Of a stretch of 63,412 bases of DNA, positions 53,001 to 61,052 are shown piece by piece. Both the position numbers and the translations under genes were made by a program. The DNA lies in NCBI RefSeq assembly GCF_903819435.1, contig NZ_CAIJDP010000070.1:1-63412 (forward strand). Reading direction: 5' to 3'. How positions within the stretch are numbered: position 1 is the first letter of the stretch; each line of letters starts with the position of its first letter. Under the pieces are notes generated by a model. That model had not been told where the DNA came from. It worked only from the letters and a program-made list of their open reading frames with translations, and did not search any database. The stretch is from Flavobacterium salmonis. GTDB taxonomy: Bacteria; Bacteroidota; Bacteroidia; Flavobacteriales; Flavobacteriaceae.

Positions 53001-53840
53001 ATGAAAGCACTATTCGACGCCGTTTCTTTTAAATGCAGTAAGCTAATTACACAAAATTACAGCACCTCATTTTCGCTGGCAGTTAAAATGTTATCGCCCA
53101 GCATTCGCGATGCCATTTACAGCATTTACGGATTTGTACGTTTTGCAGACGAAATTGTCGATTCTTTTCATGATTACGAAAAGGAATATCTTATCGATGA
53201 TTTCGAAAAAGAATATTACAAAGCCATGCAATTAGGAATTAGCCTGAATCCTATACTTAACTCTTTCCAGCACACTGTAAAACAATACAATATCACAGAC
53301 GATTTGGTTCAGGCATTTTTACGAAGCATGAAATTAGATCTCATCAAATCAACTTACAACTCACAAGCTGAGTATGAAGATTACATTTACGGATCTGCAG
53401 ATGTTGTGGGTTTAATGTGCCTTAAAGTTTTTGTAAAAGGAAACAATCAAAAGTATGATCAGCTAAAAAATGAAGCAATGCGTTTGGGTTCTGCGTTTCA
53501 AAAAGTGAATTTCCTGAGGGATTTAAAAGACGACAATTTGGTTTTAAACCGAAATTATTTCCCGGGAGCCGATTTGAATTCATTCGATGAAAATGCAAAA
53601 ACTGCTATCATCAACGAAATCGAAGAAGATTTCAAAGTTGCCTATCAGGGAATTGTGAAGCTGCCTATGGAAGCAAAGTTTGGTGTTTATACGGCATTTA
53701 TTTATTATAAAAAATTGCTTAAAAAACTAAAAAACACACCGTGTTCAGAAATTGGAAATTCAAGAATCCGCGTTTCTAATTACACCAAAGCCGGACTTTT
53801 AGCGCAATCTTTTGTAACTTACAAACTGAAATTGGTTTAG
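53001..53840 (+). CDS. crtB: Phytoene synthase
   Basis: 279 aa. The two Asp-rich motifs are RFADEIVDSF (DEIVD at 50-54) and FLRDLKDDN, with YGSADVVGLMCLKVF between. It joins two geranylgeranyl-PP to phytoene. Translationally close to crtI (3-nt gap). No lycopene cyclase gene is in the window, so that step is encoded elsewhere. Confidence 0.95.
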   Translation: MKALFDAVSFKCSKLITQNYSTSFSLAVKMLSPSIRDAIYSIYGFVRFADEIVDSFHDYEKEYLIDDFEKEYYKAMQLGISLNPILNSFQHTVKQYNITDDLVQAFLRSMKLDLIKSTYNSQAEYEDYIYGSADVVGLMCLKVFVKGNNQKYDQLKNEAMRLGSAFQKVNFLRDLKDDNLVLNRNYFPGADLNSFDENAKTAIINEIEEDFKVAYQGIVKLPMEAKFGVYTAFIYYKKLLKKLKNTPCSEIGNSRIRVSNYTKAGLLAQSFVTYKLKLV

Positions 53841-53851
53841 GTTTTTTAGTT

Positions 53852-53960
53852 CTTTTGTCATTCCGACGAAGGAGGAATCTTCACAAGAAACTCCGTAATC
53901 AAAGGTTATAATCTTTGTCGATTTTGCAACGGAGATTCCTCCTTTGTCGGAATGACAAGA
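53852..53960. repeat. Intergenic inverted repeat (TTGTCATTCCGACGAAGGAG type)
   Basis: TTGTCATTCCGACGAAGGAG (from 53855) is matched inversely by CTCCTTTGTCGGAATGACAA (to 53958), with GGAATCT/AGATTCC extending the arms and ACTCCGT/ACGGAG nested inside. It is about 110 bp with near-perfect arms of 27 bp, like a MITE or REP-type element. It splits crtB from crtZ. Confidence 0.85.
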
Positions 53961-54065
53961 TTGAGTGAAGTAATGAATTAAAAACCTTTAGAGTTAATCT
54001 TTTATCATTTAAAGCTTAATCCTAAATTTTTTAAACAATAATTTTAATAAATCAACAAATACAAA

Positions 54066-54506
54066 ATGATTTCTTTTTTAATCTTTTTAGGTGTGTTCCT
54101 GTTTATGGAATGTGTGACCTGGCTCACGCACAAGTACATTATGCACGGATTGATGTGGTATTTTCATGCCGACCATCATCAGCCCAAATACGAGCACACT
54201 TTTGAGCGCAACGACATCTTTTTTGTCATTTTCGCCATTCCGAGTATTGTTCTCTTTTATTTTGGAGTGCAGGGTGGGTTAAATTATTTGTTTTTTATAG
54301 CATGTGGCATCACGGCATACGGAATATGCTATTTTATGATTCATGATGTGCTAATTCATCAGCGTTTTAAATGGTTCAAAAATACCAAAAACAAATATCT
54401 GATCGGATTACGAAAAGCACATAAAATTCATCACAAACATTTAGGAAAAGAGCATGGAGAATGCTTCGGAATGTTATTTGTCCCTTTCAAATATTATAAA
54501 ATGTAG
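54066..54506 (+). CDS. crtZ: Beta-carotene hydroxylase (CrtZ-type fatty-acid hydroxylase superfamily)
   Basis: 146 aa. The His motifs of the di-iron membrane hydroxylases are present: HKYIMHGL, HADHHQPKYEHTFE, HDVLIHQRF, RKAHKIHHKHLG. Membrane helices lie at 2-20 and about 60-95. It hydroxylates the beta-ionone rings to give zeaxanthin. It is in the carotenoid cluster with a 225-bp repeat-filled gap from crtB. Confidence 0.93.
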   Translation: MISFLIFLGVFLFMECVTWLTHKYIMHGLMWYFHADHHQPKYEHTFERNDIFFVIFAIPSIVLFYFGVQGGLNYLFFIACGITAYGICYFMIHDVLIHQRFKWFKNTKNKYLIGLRKAHKIHHKHLGKEHGECFGMLFVPFKYYKM

Positions 54507-54513
54507 TATAATT

Positions 54514-54640
54514 TGGGCGTTCCCCAAGGGTCGGGTTTTCCGTTCCCGCTTTTTTGTGACAGGCAGACCTTAACGATAGCGACAAACGAAATAAATGCCT
54601 GCCACAAAAAGAGCTCCACTACAACCCCTAACGCAACCGT
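54514..54640. repeat. GGGCGTTCCC / CCCTAACGC repeat, copy 2
   Basis: TTGGGCGTTCCCC...GGGTCGGG at the left and CCCCTAACGCAA at the right match the copy at 8514-8650. Inside, TTTTTGTGACAGGCAG pairs with CTGCCACAAAAA. Small frames through it are not genes. Confidence 0.75.
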
Positions 54641-54672
54641 ATTTCAGGAACTATACGTAAATAATTGTATTT

Positions 54673-55140
54673 ATGAAATTATACAAAATAGAAACCGAAC
54701 AACTTATAAACGCCAGTGTTGAAGAATGCTGGGATTTTTTTTCAAGCCCAAAAAACCTTCAAACCATTACACTTGACAACATGAGTTTCGAAATTCAGGA
54801 TTTTGATGGCAAACGCATGTATCCCGGACAAATTATCACCTATACTTTAAAACCGCTTTTAGGAATCAAAATTAATTGGGTTACTATTATTACAGTATGC
54901 AAGGAAAACCAATACTTTATAGACGAACAGCGCTTTGGACCTTATGCTTTATGGCATCACAAACATTTTTTTGAATCAACAGAAAATGGAGAAACAAAAA
55001 TGACAGACATTGTCCATTATGCGTTGCCATTAGGAATTTTAGGCCGTTTTATGAATACATTGATAGTAAAAAACAAACTGAAAACCATCTTTGATTATCG
55101 TCGAAATAAGATCGAGGAATTGTTCAATTCGAAATTATAA
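54673..55140 (+). CDS. SRPBCC-family protein
   Basis: 155 aa. KLYKIETEQLINASVEECWDFFSSPKNLQTI is the START/Bet v1-like opening, then WHHKHFFESTENGETKMTDIVHYALP and a C-terminal helix. The family binds hydrophobic ligands. It is often found between crtZ and photolyase in Flavobacteria, so a role with carotenoid or other lipid is possible but not shown. Confidence 0.88.
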   Translation: MKLYKIETEQLINASVEECWDFFSSPKNLQTITLDNMSFEIQDFDGKRMYPGQIITYTLKPLLGIKINWVTIITVCKENQYFIDEQRFGPYALWHHKHFFESTENGETKMTDIVHYALPLGILGRFMNTLIVKNKLKTIFDYRRNKIEELFNSKL

Positions 55141-55157
55141 TTACAGATTTTAAGTTT

Positions 55158-55291
55158 AAACACATAGAAACATAGATTCTCTTAGTGGTTAAAGGCGTTT
55201 CACTTGCATGAAAACACATAGCTATGTATTTAGTAATGTGTTTCTCTTTTATACCCTTTTCAGGAAATTAAAATCTATGTGCCTATGTGTT
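55158..55291. repeat. Intergenic inverted repeat (AACACATAGAAACATAGATT type)
   Basis: AACACATAGAAACATAGATT (from 55159) pairs with AATCTATGTGCCTATGTGTT (55272-55291) at 18 of 20 positions; AAACACATAGCTATG and TAATGTGTTT lie inside. It extends into the artificial N-terminal extension of the photolyase frame. Confidence 0.8.
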
Positions 55292-55318
55292 AAAAAATAT
55301 TCAGTAAAAACTCATACA

Positions 55319-56614
55319 ATGGCAAAACAAAAAGTTACTCTTTTCTGGTTCAGACGTGATTTGCGTTTAGAAGACAATACCGCATTATTTCACGCGTTGC
55401 AATCAGATTTTCCTGTGATTCCTCTTTTTATCTTTGATGATGAGATTCTGGAAAACCTTCCTAAAGATGATGCCAGGGTAAGTTTTATTTATGACTCACT
55501 TGAAAAAATAAACAAGGAACTTAAAACAATTGATTCCTCACTTTTAATCAAAAAAGGAAAAACATTTGAAGTATGGAATTCGCTTATTGCCGAATTCGAC
55601 ATTCAAAATGTTTTTTTTAACAAAGATTATGAACCGTATGCCATCAAACGGGATCTGGCCATTGGTAAAGTATTAAAGCAAAATAATATCGAATCGTTTT
55701 CTTTCAAAGATCATGTGATTTTTGAAGAAAAAGAAATCACAAAAGCGGACGGGCTTCCGTACACGATTTACACGCCCTACAAAAACAAATGGCTGGAGAA
55801 CTATCATCTTTCCGGGCAAGCACCTGAATATGACACCAAACCATTATTGAGCAGCTTTGTAAAAAAACAATTTCCATTTCCCGAATTATCACAAATTGGT
55901 TTTGAGATAAGTACAATAAAAGTACTTCCTCATAACTTAACCCAGATTGGGAATTATAAGGAAATCCGTGATTTTCCTGCTTTAGATGGAACTTCTTATT
56001 TGTCTCCGCATTTGCGTTTTGGAACGGTAAGTATCCGAAAATTGGTGAACTGGGCGAATCGTAAAAACCAGACTTTTTTAAGCGAACTGATCTGGAGAGA
56101 ATTTTTCATTCAGATTCTCTTTAGCTTTCCGAAATGTGTCAATCATAATTTTAAGTCAGCTTATGATGGAATTCAATGGCGCAATAACGAAGACGATTTC
56201 AAACGCTGGTGTTCCGGAACTACCGGATATCCGATGGTGGATGCCGGAATGAGACAACTCAATGAAACCGGTTACATGCACAACCGCGTGCGTATGGTAG
56301 TGGCTAGTTTTTTATGCAAACATTTACTCATTAACTGGCAATGGGGAGAAGCCTATTTTGCAGAGAAATTATTAGATTTTGAATTGGCCTCCAACGTAGG
56401 CAACTGGCAATGGGCTGCCGGAACTGGCTGTGATGCGGCACCCTATTTCAGGGTTTTCAATCCGGAAATTCAACTGAAGAAATTTGACGAAAAAGGAATC
56501 TACATACGCAAATGGATTCCTGAATTTGATTTTGGTTACAATGAGCCTATGGTTGATCATGCTTTTGCGAGAGATCGTGCGATTGCTACTTATAAAGAGG
56601 GGATTATTAAGTAA
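55319..56614 (+). CDS. phr: Deoxyribodipyrimidine photolyase / cryptochrome family
   Basis: 431 aa from MAKQKVTLFWFRRDLRLEDN. The frame is open to 55208, but that part codes through an intergenic repeat. The antenna domain is at 1-150 and the FAD domain carries SYLSPHLRFG, LIWREFFIQIL, WCSGTTGYPMVDAGMRQLN and NVGNWQWAAGTGCDAAPYFR. It repairs cyclobutane dimers with blue light. It fits the light cluster with the CarH-like regulator. Confidence 0.94.
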   Translation: MAKQKVTLFWFRRDLRLEDNTALFHALQSDFPVIPLFIFDDEILENLPKDDARVSFIYDSLEKINKELKTIDSSLLIKKGKTFEVWNSLIAEFDIQNVFFNKDYEPYAIKRDLAIGKVLKQNNIESFSFKDHVIFEEKEITKADGLPYTIYTPYKNKWLENYHLSGQAPEYDTKPLLSSFVKKQFPFPELSQIGFEISTIKVLPHNLTQIGNYKEIRDFPALDGTSYLSPHLRFGTVSIRKLVNWANRKNQTFLSELIWREFFIQILFSFPKCVNHNFKSAYDGIQWRNNEDDFKRWCSGTTGYPMVDAGMRQLNETGYMHNRVRMVVASFLCKHLLINWQWGEAYFAEKLLDFELASNVGNWQWAAGTGCDAAPYFRVFNPEIQLKKFDEKGIYIRKWIPEFDFGYNEPMVDHAFARDRAIATYKEGIIK

Positions 56615-56809
56615 CGTTTCAAAACTAATCTGTAACTGGTAATCAGATAATTTCGAGTTCTTTTAGCTTGCAATTATGCCAGACGTTTTTGAGCTTGGAG
56701 AAGTTTGGGTTTATATTGCAACATTCCATTCAGACTGAAGTCAAATGTAATAACATCTTTGCATTATAAACTTAGTCAAAATTTGTTAAAACATCTTATT
56801 AGAGGTGGC

Positions 56810-57124
56810 TTATTTTGTACGCTTTATTTTTGTTGGATTTTGTCGCGTATCAAATATATCAAAAACTTCAATTCTGTTTTTCTCTAAGTTTACCCAATAA
56901 ATGATTTTATAATTTTTAAAAACGAGATAGCGAAAATCTCTAGAGTCTTTGTCCAGTAATTCTTCTTGTCCAATAGTTGGATTCTTTTTAAGTTTCGCCG
57001 CTTCTTTTGTAATTCCAAGAACAACATTTCTTGCAACATTTAAACTTGCCTCTTCTTTGTAGTAATCGAAGATATTTTTTAGTTCTTTTTTTGAAAAATC
57101 AGTCCAATAAATTTCTAATCCCAT
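56810..57124 (-). CDS. RelE/ParE-family toxin
   Basis: 104 aa. IYWTDFSKKELKNIFDYYKEEA, KNPTIGQEELL, DFRYLVFKNYKIIYWVN and IEVFDIFDTRQNP form a ParE/RelE fold; the ending FDTRQNP is typical of ParE-type. Its start overlaps the antitoxin gene by 10 nt. It is the last gene before the cassette-like array. Confidence 0.92.
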   Translation of the reverse strand: MGLEIYWTDFSKKELKNIFDYYKEEASLNVARNVVLGITKEAAKLKKNPTIGQEELLDKDSRDFRYLVFKNYKIIYWVNLEKNRIEVFDIFDTRQNPTKIKRTK

Positions 57125-57351
57125 TTTTCTATTTCGGAAATTAATTTACTGTTCTCGGTAAGTTTTCCATTTTTAGAATCTTCTGTTGATTGATCAATTC
57201 TTTTCTGAAACTCTTTCATTGTCATTGGTTTCAACTCAAAACTATTTTGGGTTTCTTTCTGTAATAGTTTTTCTAAATGAGAAATTGCTTTCTCACTTTC
57301 TAGTTTGAGAAAATCTTTTATAAAGTTTAATTTTCGAGTTTGCAAATCCAT
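57115..57351 (-). CDS. Antitoxin of the ParE-type module
   Basis: 78 aa. MDLQTRKLNFIKDFLKLESEKAISHLEKLL, then an extended tail (LKPMTMKEFQKRIDQSTEDSKNGKL). It has the size and helix-then-tail layout of antitoxins paired with RelE/ParE toxins. It overlaps the toxin gene by 10 nt and precedes it. Confidence 0.88.
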   Translation of the reverse strand: MDLQTRKLNFIKDFLKLESEKAISHLEKLLQKETQNSFELKPMTMKEFQKRIDQSTEDSKNGKLTENSKLISEIEKWD

Positions 57352-57371
57352 TTTTTCTGTCTTTCTTTTTT

Positions 57372-57379
57372 CAAAATTA
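57372..57379 (-). promoter_or_regulatory. -7 box of the toxin-antitoxin operon
   Basis: The minus strand reads TAATTTTG, 20 bp before the antitoxin start. Confidence 0.45.
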
Positions 57380-57429
57380 CAAATTAACTTTGAACGATTG
57401 TTTTATTTTATACAGATTTTGCCAAAGCT

Positions 57430-57563
57430 TACCCTCAGGTCTAGCATTACAGCGGGTTTTGAAGTAAATTAAGTTCTATTTTCGGATTTGCCAAATCATA
57501 CCAAGTACAAGACCAACTTTCCATTAAGCCAAATGCCCAAATCCGTTGTAGCGTGTGTTGTAG
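57430..57563 (-). repeat. attC-like palindromic element 1
   Basis: Reading the minus strand: CTACAAC, ACACGCTACAACGGATTTGG, a middle with GGCTTAATGG and GATTTGGCAAATCCGAA, then CAAAACCCGCTGTAATGC. The arms TACAACGGATTTG and CAAAACCCGCTGTA pair. It is the same family as element 2. It starts about 8 nt after the stop of the gene ending at 57571. The far (left) end is degenerate. Confidence 0.65.
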
Positions 57564-57570
57564 GCAGTTT

Positions 57571-58098
57571 TTATTCTTTTGTTAAATAGTAGAATTCTCT
57601 TTCTAAATCATATTTCATTCGTTCAATACTTTTTTTCATTTGAAAATACGGTAAAATAGTAATTAATGATAGAAGCATAAACATAATTGGCATTCCGAAT
57701 TCTGATTGATTTTGATTTCCATTTTTTAGAAATAGTATCAGTGCAAAAATCATAACGCCCCAAAACAAAATTAAAAAGCAATAAAAAAATTTAAAAAAAG
57801 AATCGAATCCAATAATTTCTATTTCAATTTTCGTTTTGGCATTTAGCTCTTTAAACTTGCCATATGCAATAGTATTTACTTTTGTATTGTTTGAACCGCC
57901 CAATTTTCTGCATATTTTAAAACCCTTATTGTCAATTTTACCTTTAAATATTTTTTTAGTCGAACGAAAACCTTCTAAAATATCATAATTATCTTCGTCA
58001 ACAAAATTTTCAATTTTTTTTACTAAATCATTTATGTTAATTGGTAATTCTATAATGAGATTATCAATTAATTTTATTTTTTTTTAAAATTCAGTCAT
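57571..58098 (-). pseudogene. Cassette gene 1: hypothetical membrane protein with a TAA at codon 5
   Basis: The ATG at 58098 reads MTEF then TAA (58084-58086), and the same frame continues open: KKIKLIDNLIIELPININDL, FVDEDNYDILEGFRSTKKIF, KGKIDNKGFKICRKLGGSN, IYGKF-like, then two membrane helices (FFKFFYCFLILFWGVMIFAL, MFMLLSLITILPYF). The phrase IFKGKIDNKGFKI is common in Bacteroidota hypothetical proteins. So the N-terminus is real, and the stop in an A-rich tract either kills the gene or forces a later start. An intact open part spans 58083-57571, with TTG at 57903 as a poor alternative start. Confidence 0.7.
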
Positions 58099-58153
58099 AA
58101 ATTTATTTTCAATTCTGTTAGTTCTTTTTTAGAAAGTTTTGCTGTAAAATTGC

Positions 58154-58163
58154 ATACAACGTC
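58154..58163 (-). repeat. attC-like element 2, outer part split off by the IS
   Basis: TACAACGTC lies directly before the left end of the IS1182-type element. Joined to 59874-60000 it rebuilds an element beginning ACAACGTCCCCGCGCTACAAG. ACGTC is present on both sides of the IS. Confidence 0.65.
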
Positions 58164-59873
58164 AGTCTGTGAAAAAACTTCCGTTGATTAGCAACAAATA
58201 TAGGGAAGTATTGTTTAAAAACAGGATTTTTCGTATTTTTCGTAATGCAACATATACAAGGAATTTCCCGCCAACAAATGCGTTTTTCAAGTTTAGAAGA
58301 TGCAATATCTGCCGATAATCAAGTACGTTTTATAGATGCTTTTGTAACCTTTTTAGATTTGGAAAAACTTGGTTTTGCAGTTACTTCTATTAAATCAGAA
58401 GGTCGACCGAGCTATAATATCAAAGTGTTTTTGAAAATCTATTTATACGGCTATCTCCATGGATTAAGAAGTAGCCGCAAGCTGGAAAAAGAATGTTTTA
58501 GAAACATTGAAATGCAGTGGTTGTTAGAAGATATGCGTCCCAACTACCACAGTATCTCTGACTTTAGAAAGAACAATCCCCTTGCATTAAAGAACCTGTT
58601 CAAACTCTTTGTAGTTTTCCTGAAAGATGCCGATTTAATAGCAGGAGAAACCATTGCTATTGATGGAACTAAAAGCCGAGCGCACAATAGCCGTAAAGCT
58701 AATTTCAATCAAAAGAAAATAGATAAACATTTAGAATACATCGAAATCAAAACCCAGGAGTACCTTGATGCTTTGGAAGAAAATGATGCAAAGCAGAACC
58801 CTGAAAAAATCAAAAACATCAAGCAGAAAATTGAACGTTTAAAACAAAACAAAATCCGCTATGAATTACTGGAAGAAAAACTAGAAGCAAGTGGCGAACC
58901 TCAAATAAGCACCACCGATAGTGATGCCAGAGCCCTATTAGTGCAAGGGCAAGTGGTTGAAATCTCATTTAACATTCAGGCTGCAGTCGATGCCAAACAC
59001 AATCTTGTGGTAGCCACTCATACCATCAACAAGAACGACCGCAGTGCTTTATCTGCCATTGCTCTTGAAGCCAAAGAGAATTTAGGAATTGAAACTTATA
59101 CTGCATTAGTGGACAAAGGCTATCATAATGGCAAACAAATAGAAATTTGCAAACAAGCCAATATCACTACAATTGTAGCGCAACCCGAACAAGGAAAAAG
59201 TAACGAAAAAGGTACAACTAAGGATTACCTGGTTGCCAGGTTTCGATACGATAAAATGACCGATACTTATACTTGCCCACAAGGTGAAATACTAAAAACT
59301 ACTGGTAGTTGGCATAAAAAAACTACGGATAAAGACAGCTATAATTTTAAAAAGTACCGAACCCCAAAATGCAAAGAATGTCCTGTAAAACATTTATGTA
59401 CCAGTAGAGCAGCAGGCAGGGAAATAGACCGCAGCCAATATGCCGATGCAGTAAAAGAAAATAATAAACGTTATGATGAAAACCCACAACTCTATCGCAA
59501 GCGACAGGAAATCAACGAGCATATCTTTGGGACTATCAAACGACAATGGGGCTATAACCACACCAACTTAACGGGACTCGAAAAAGTAAACGCAGAACAC
59601 AGCTTAATTATGCTGGTCTATAACATCAAACGCAGTATCAATATACTGGGCGTACCGGATCTGATCGCAAAACTCCAAAAATGGAATTCACCCTACAAGG
59701 CAAAAGTCTTGTTTTTACTAAAAACGAGTTATTTAAAGCTTCATACAACAACTAATTTTTATCCCGAGAAATTAGCAGCCTAAAAAAAGTGATTCAATAT
59801 AAGGCTTTATTTGAATTACAGTAAAGTAAAATCTAGAGGTTTTAACTGGAAAAGGAGGTTTTTTCACAGCCTG
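58164..59873 (+). mobile_element. IS1182-family insertion sequence
   Basis: About 1710 bp. The left end AGTCTGTGAAAAAAC (from 58164) and the right end GTTTTTTCACAGCCT (to 59872) are inverted repeats with one mismatch. ACGTC flanks both sides (58159-58163 and 59874-59878) as a 5-bp target duplication. One transposase gene is inside. It inserted into attC-like element 2. Confidence 0.88.
58245..59783 (+). CDS. IS1182-family transposase
   Basis: 512 aa, intact. The N-terminal DUF772-like domain contains RPSYNIKVFLKIYLYGYLHG and NYHSISDFRKNNP. The DDE core has ETIAIDGTKSRAHNS, TALVDKGYHNGKQIE and EINEHIFGTIKRQWGYNH; a Cys cluster (CPQGE, CKECPVKHLC) lies between. The gene is complete, so the element may still move. 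Confidence 0.95.
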   Translation: MQHIQGISRQQMRFSSLEDAISADNQVRFIDAFVTFLDLEKLGFAVTSIKSEGRPSYNIKVFLKIYLYGYLHGLRSSRKLEKECFRNIEMQWLLEDMRPNYHSISDFRKNNPLALKNLFKLFVVFLKDADLIAGETIAIDGTKSRAHNSRKANFNQKKIDKHLEYIEIKTQEYLDALEENDAKQNPEKIKNIKQKIERLKQNKIRYELLEEKLEASGEPQISTTDSDARALLVQGQVVEISFNIQAAVDAKHNLVVATHTINKNDRSALSAIALEAKENLGIETYTALVDKGYHNGKQIEICKQANITTIVAQPEQGKSNEKGTTKDYLVARFRYDKMTDTYTCPQGEILKTTGSWHKKTTDKDSYNFKKYRTPKCKECPVKHLCTSRAAGREIDRSQYADAVKENNKRYDENPQLYRKRQEINEHIFGTIKRQWGYNHTNLTGLEKVNAEHSLIMLVYNIKRSINILGVPDLIAKLQKWNSPYKAKVLFLLKTSYLKLHTTTNFYPEKLAA

Positions 59874-60000
59874 ACGTCCCCGCGCTACAAGCAGTTTGGG
59901 ACTAAATTAAGCCGATTCTTCGGATTTGCCAAATCTTGCAAATACAAAACCAACTTCCCATTAAGCCTAATACCCAAATTGCTTGTAGCGTGTGTTGTGC
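59874..60000 (-). repeat. attC-like palindromic element 2, main part
   Basis: GCGCTACAAGCAGTTTGGG and CCCAAATTGCTTGTAGCG are near-perfect inverse arms. The interior has TTAAGCCGATTC, CGGATTTGCCAAATC and CCCATTAAGCC, shared with element 1. It ends in GTTGTGC (59994-60000), 11 nt from the stop of the gene at 60012. GTTGTGCGT here is complementary to ACGCACAAC at the other end of that cassette. Confidence 0.75.
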
Positions 60001-60011
60001 GTTCGTTTTTT

Positions 60012-60872
60012 TTATTTACACATTGTATTTAAATAAAAACTTAAACTTTGCCCACTTTTTTTCCAAGAATCCATAGATTTTTCTCTAAAAAAACCTGTTT
60101 CAGTTGCAGACATTGCCGTTGATATTCCAAAATATTTGCTTTTTTCGTTTGCTTTTTTGCTTTCAACCCATTGAATTGTAATTGCAATATCCTCTGTTTC
60201 CTTATCTAAATAAATTTCATATGGTTTTAAGTCTAAATTAAACCAACCTTTAAATTCATCTTTGATTTCAAAAACAATATCTTTTTCAACAATAAGTTCT
60301 GTTGGAAATCCATTTTCTATTTTATAAAAATTCAACCTAAATTTTAGAGAACTAAATTCATTAGAAGTTATATTAAAATTTAAATCATTTATTTTGCAAT
60401 CTTTTTTTAGTTTGAATTTCATTCCTACTTCTTTACTCAATCGGTCATCAACATCTTTTTCGTAATAAGTGTAAAAATTGGTGTGCATTAGTCCAAAACC
60501 TTTTGAATTTCTTCCAAGTATTTTAGGTTTGGGTTTTACAAATTTTACTACAACTTCATCTAATTGGTTCTTTTCAGGTTCTAATTCAATTACGTTATTT
60601 AAAAGATTAAGTTTAGATATTGCAATTGTTTTAGTTTGATAACCAACATAAGAAAATGTTACCAAATCATTTTCATTAATGCTTTCATTAAGTTTTAAAG
60701 AAAACTTACCATCAAAACTTGATACAGTTCCTGTATTTTTATTTGAAATTCCGATATTAGCGTATTGTAAGAAAGTTTTATTTTCAGTATCTTTTATTTC
60801 TCCGTTTATTATTTTTTCTTGAGAAAAAGAATTTAAAGTTATTGCAACAAAAAGGAATAAATATAATTTCAT
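60012..60872 (-). CDS. Cassette gene 2: exported protein with carboxypeptidase-like regulatory domain
   Basis: 286 aa. The signal peptide is YLFLFVAITLNSFSQ. A CarbopepD_reg-2-like domain follows (INGEIKDTENKTFLQYANIG, GTVSSFDGKFSLKLNESI, VTFSYVGYQTKTIAI), then a domain of unknown type (FKLKKDCKINDLNFNITSNE, FKGWFNLDLKPYEIYLDKET). There is no TonB-dependent receptor part. It is predicted to lie in the envelope. It lies between attC-like elements 2 and 3 with only 35 bp of leader. Confidence 0.82.
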   Translation of the reverse strand: MKLYLFLFVAITLNSFSQEKIINGEIKDTENKTFLQYANIGISNKNTGTVSSFDGKFSLKLNESINENDLVTFSYVGYQTKTIAISKLNLLNNVIELEPEKNQLDEVVVKFVKPKPKILGRNSKGFGLMHTNFYTYYEKDVDDRLSKEVGMKFKLKKDCKINDLNFNITSNEFSSLKFRLNFYKIENGFPTELIVEKDIVFEIKDEFKGWFNLDLKPYEIYLDKETEDIAITIQWVESKKANEKSKYFGISTAMSATETGFFREKSMDSWKKSGQSLSFYLNTMCK

Positions 60873-60909
60873 ATTTTTTTTGGTTTTAGTTTCGTTACGC
60901 TAAAATGAC

Positions 60910-61041
60910 GCACAACGTTCCGGCGCTTGGCGAGGTTGCGAGCTTCGGAACCGATTATTTTCTGTTAAAAATAAAATTTCTTGCGAAATGTAAACCTGTA
61001 TTTACTACAAAATTCGCAATCTCGCCAAACGCCTGTTACCA
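60910..61041 (-). repeat. attC-like palindromic element 3
   Basis: GGCGCTTGGCGAGGTTGCGA and TCGCAATCTCGCCAAACGCC pair with two mismatches. Ends are GCACAAC (60910-60916) and GTTACCA (61035-61041). It is highly similar to element 4 along its length, including CGATTATTTTCTGTTAAA and TTTACTACAAAATTCGC. It lies 12 nt from the stop of the gene ending at 61053. Confidence 0.8.
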
Positions 61042-61052
61042 GCAGGTTTTTT

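Noticed and set aside
54513..54722. 69-aa plus-strand frame after crtZ
   Set aside because: It lies in the GGGCGTTCCC repeat and overlaps the SRPBCC start; no coding character.
56705..56887. 60-aa plus-strand frame
   Set aside because: Overlaps the 3' end of the toxin gene in antisense and has no start signal or family features.
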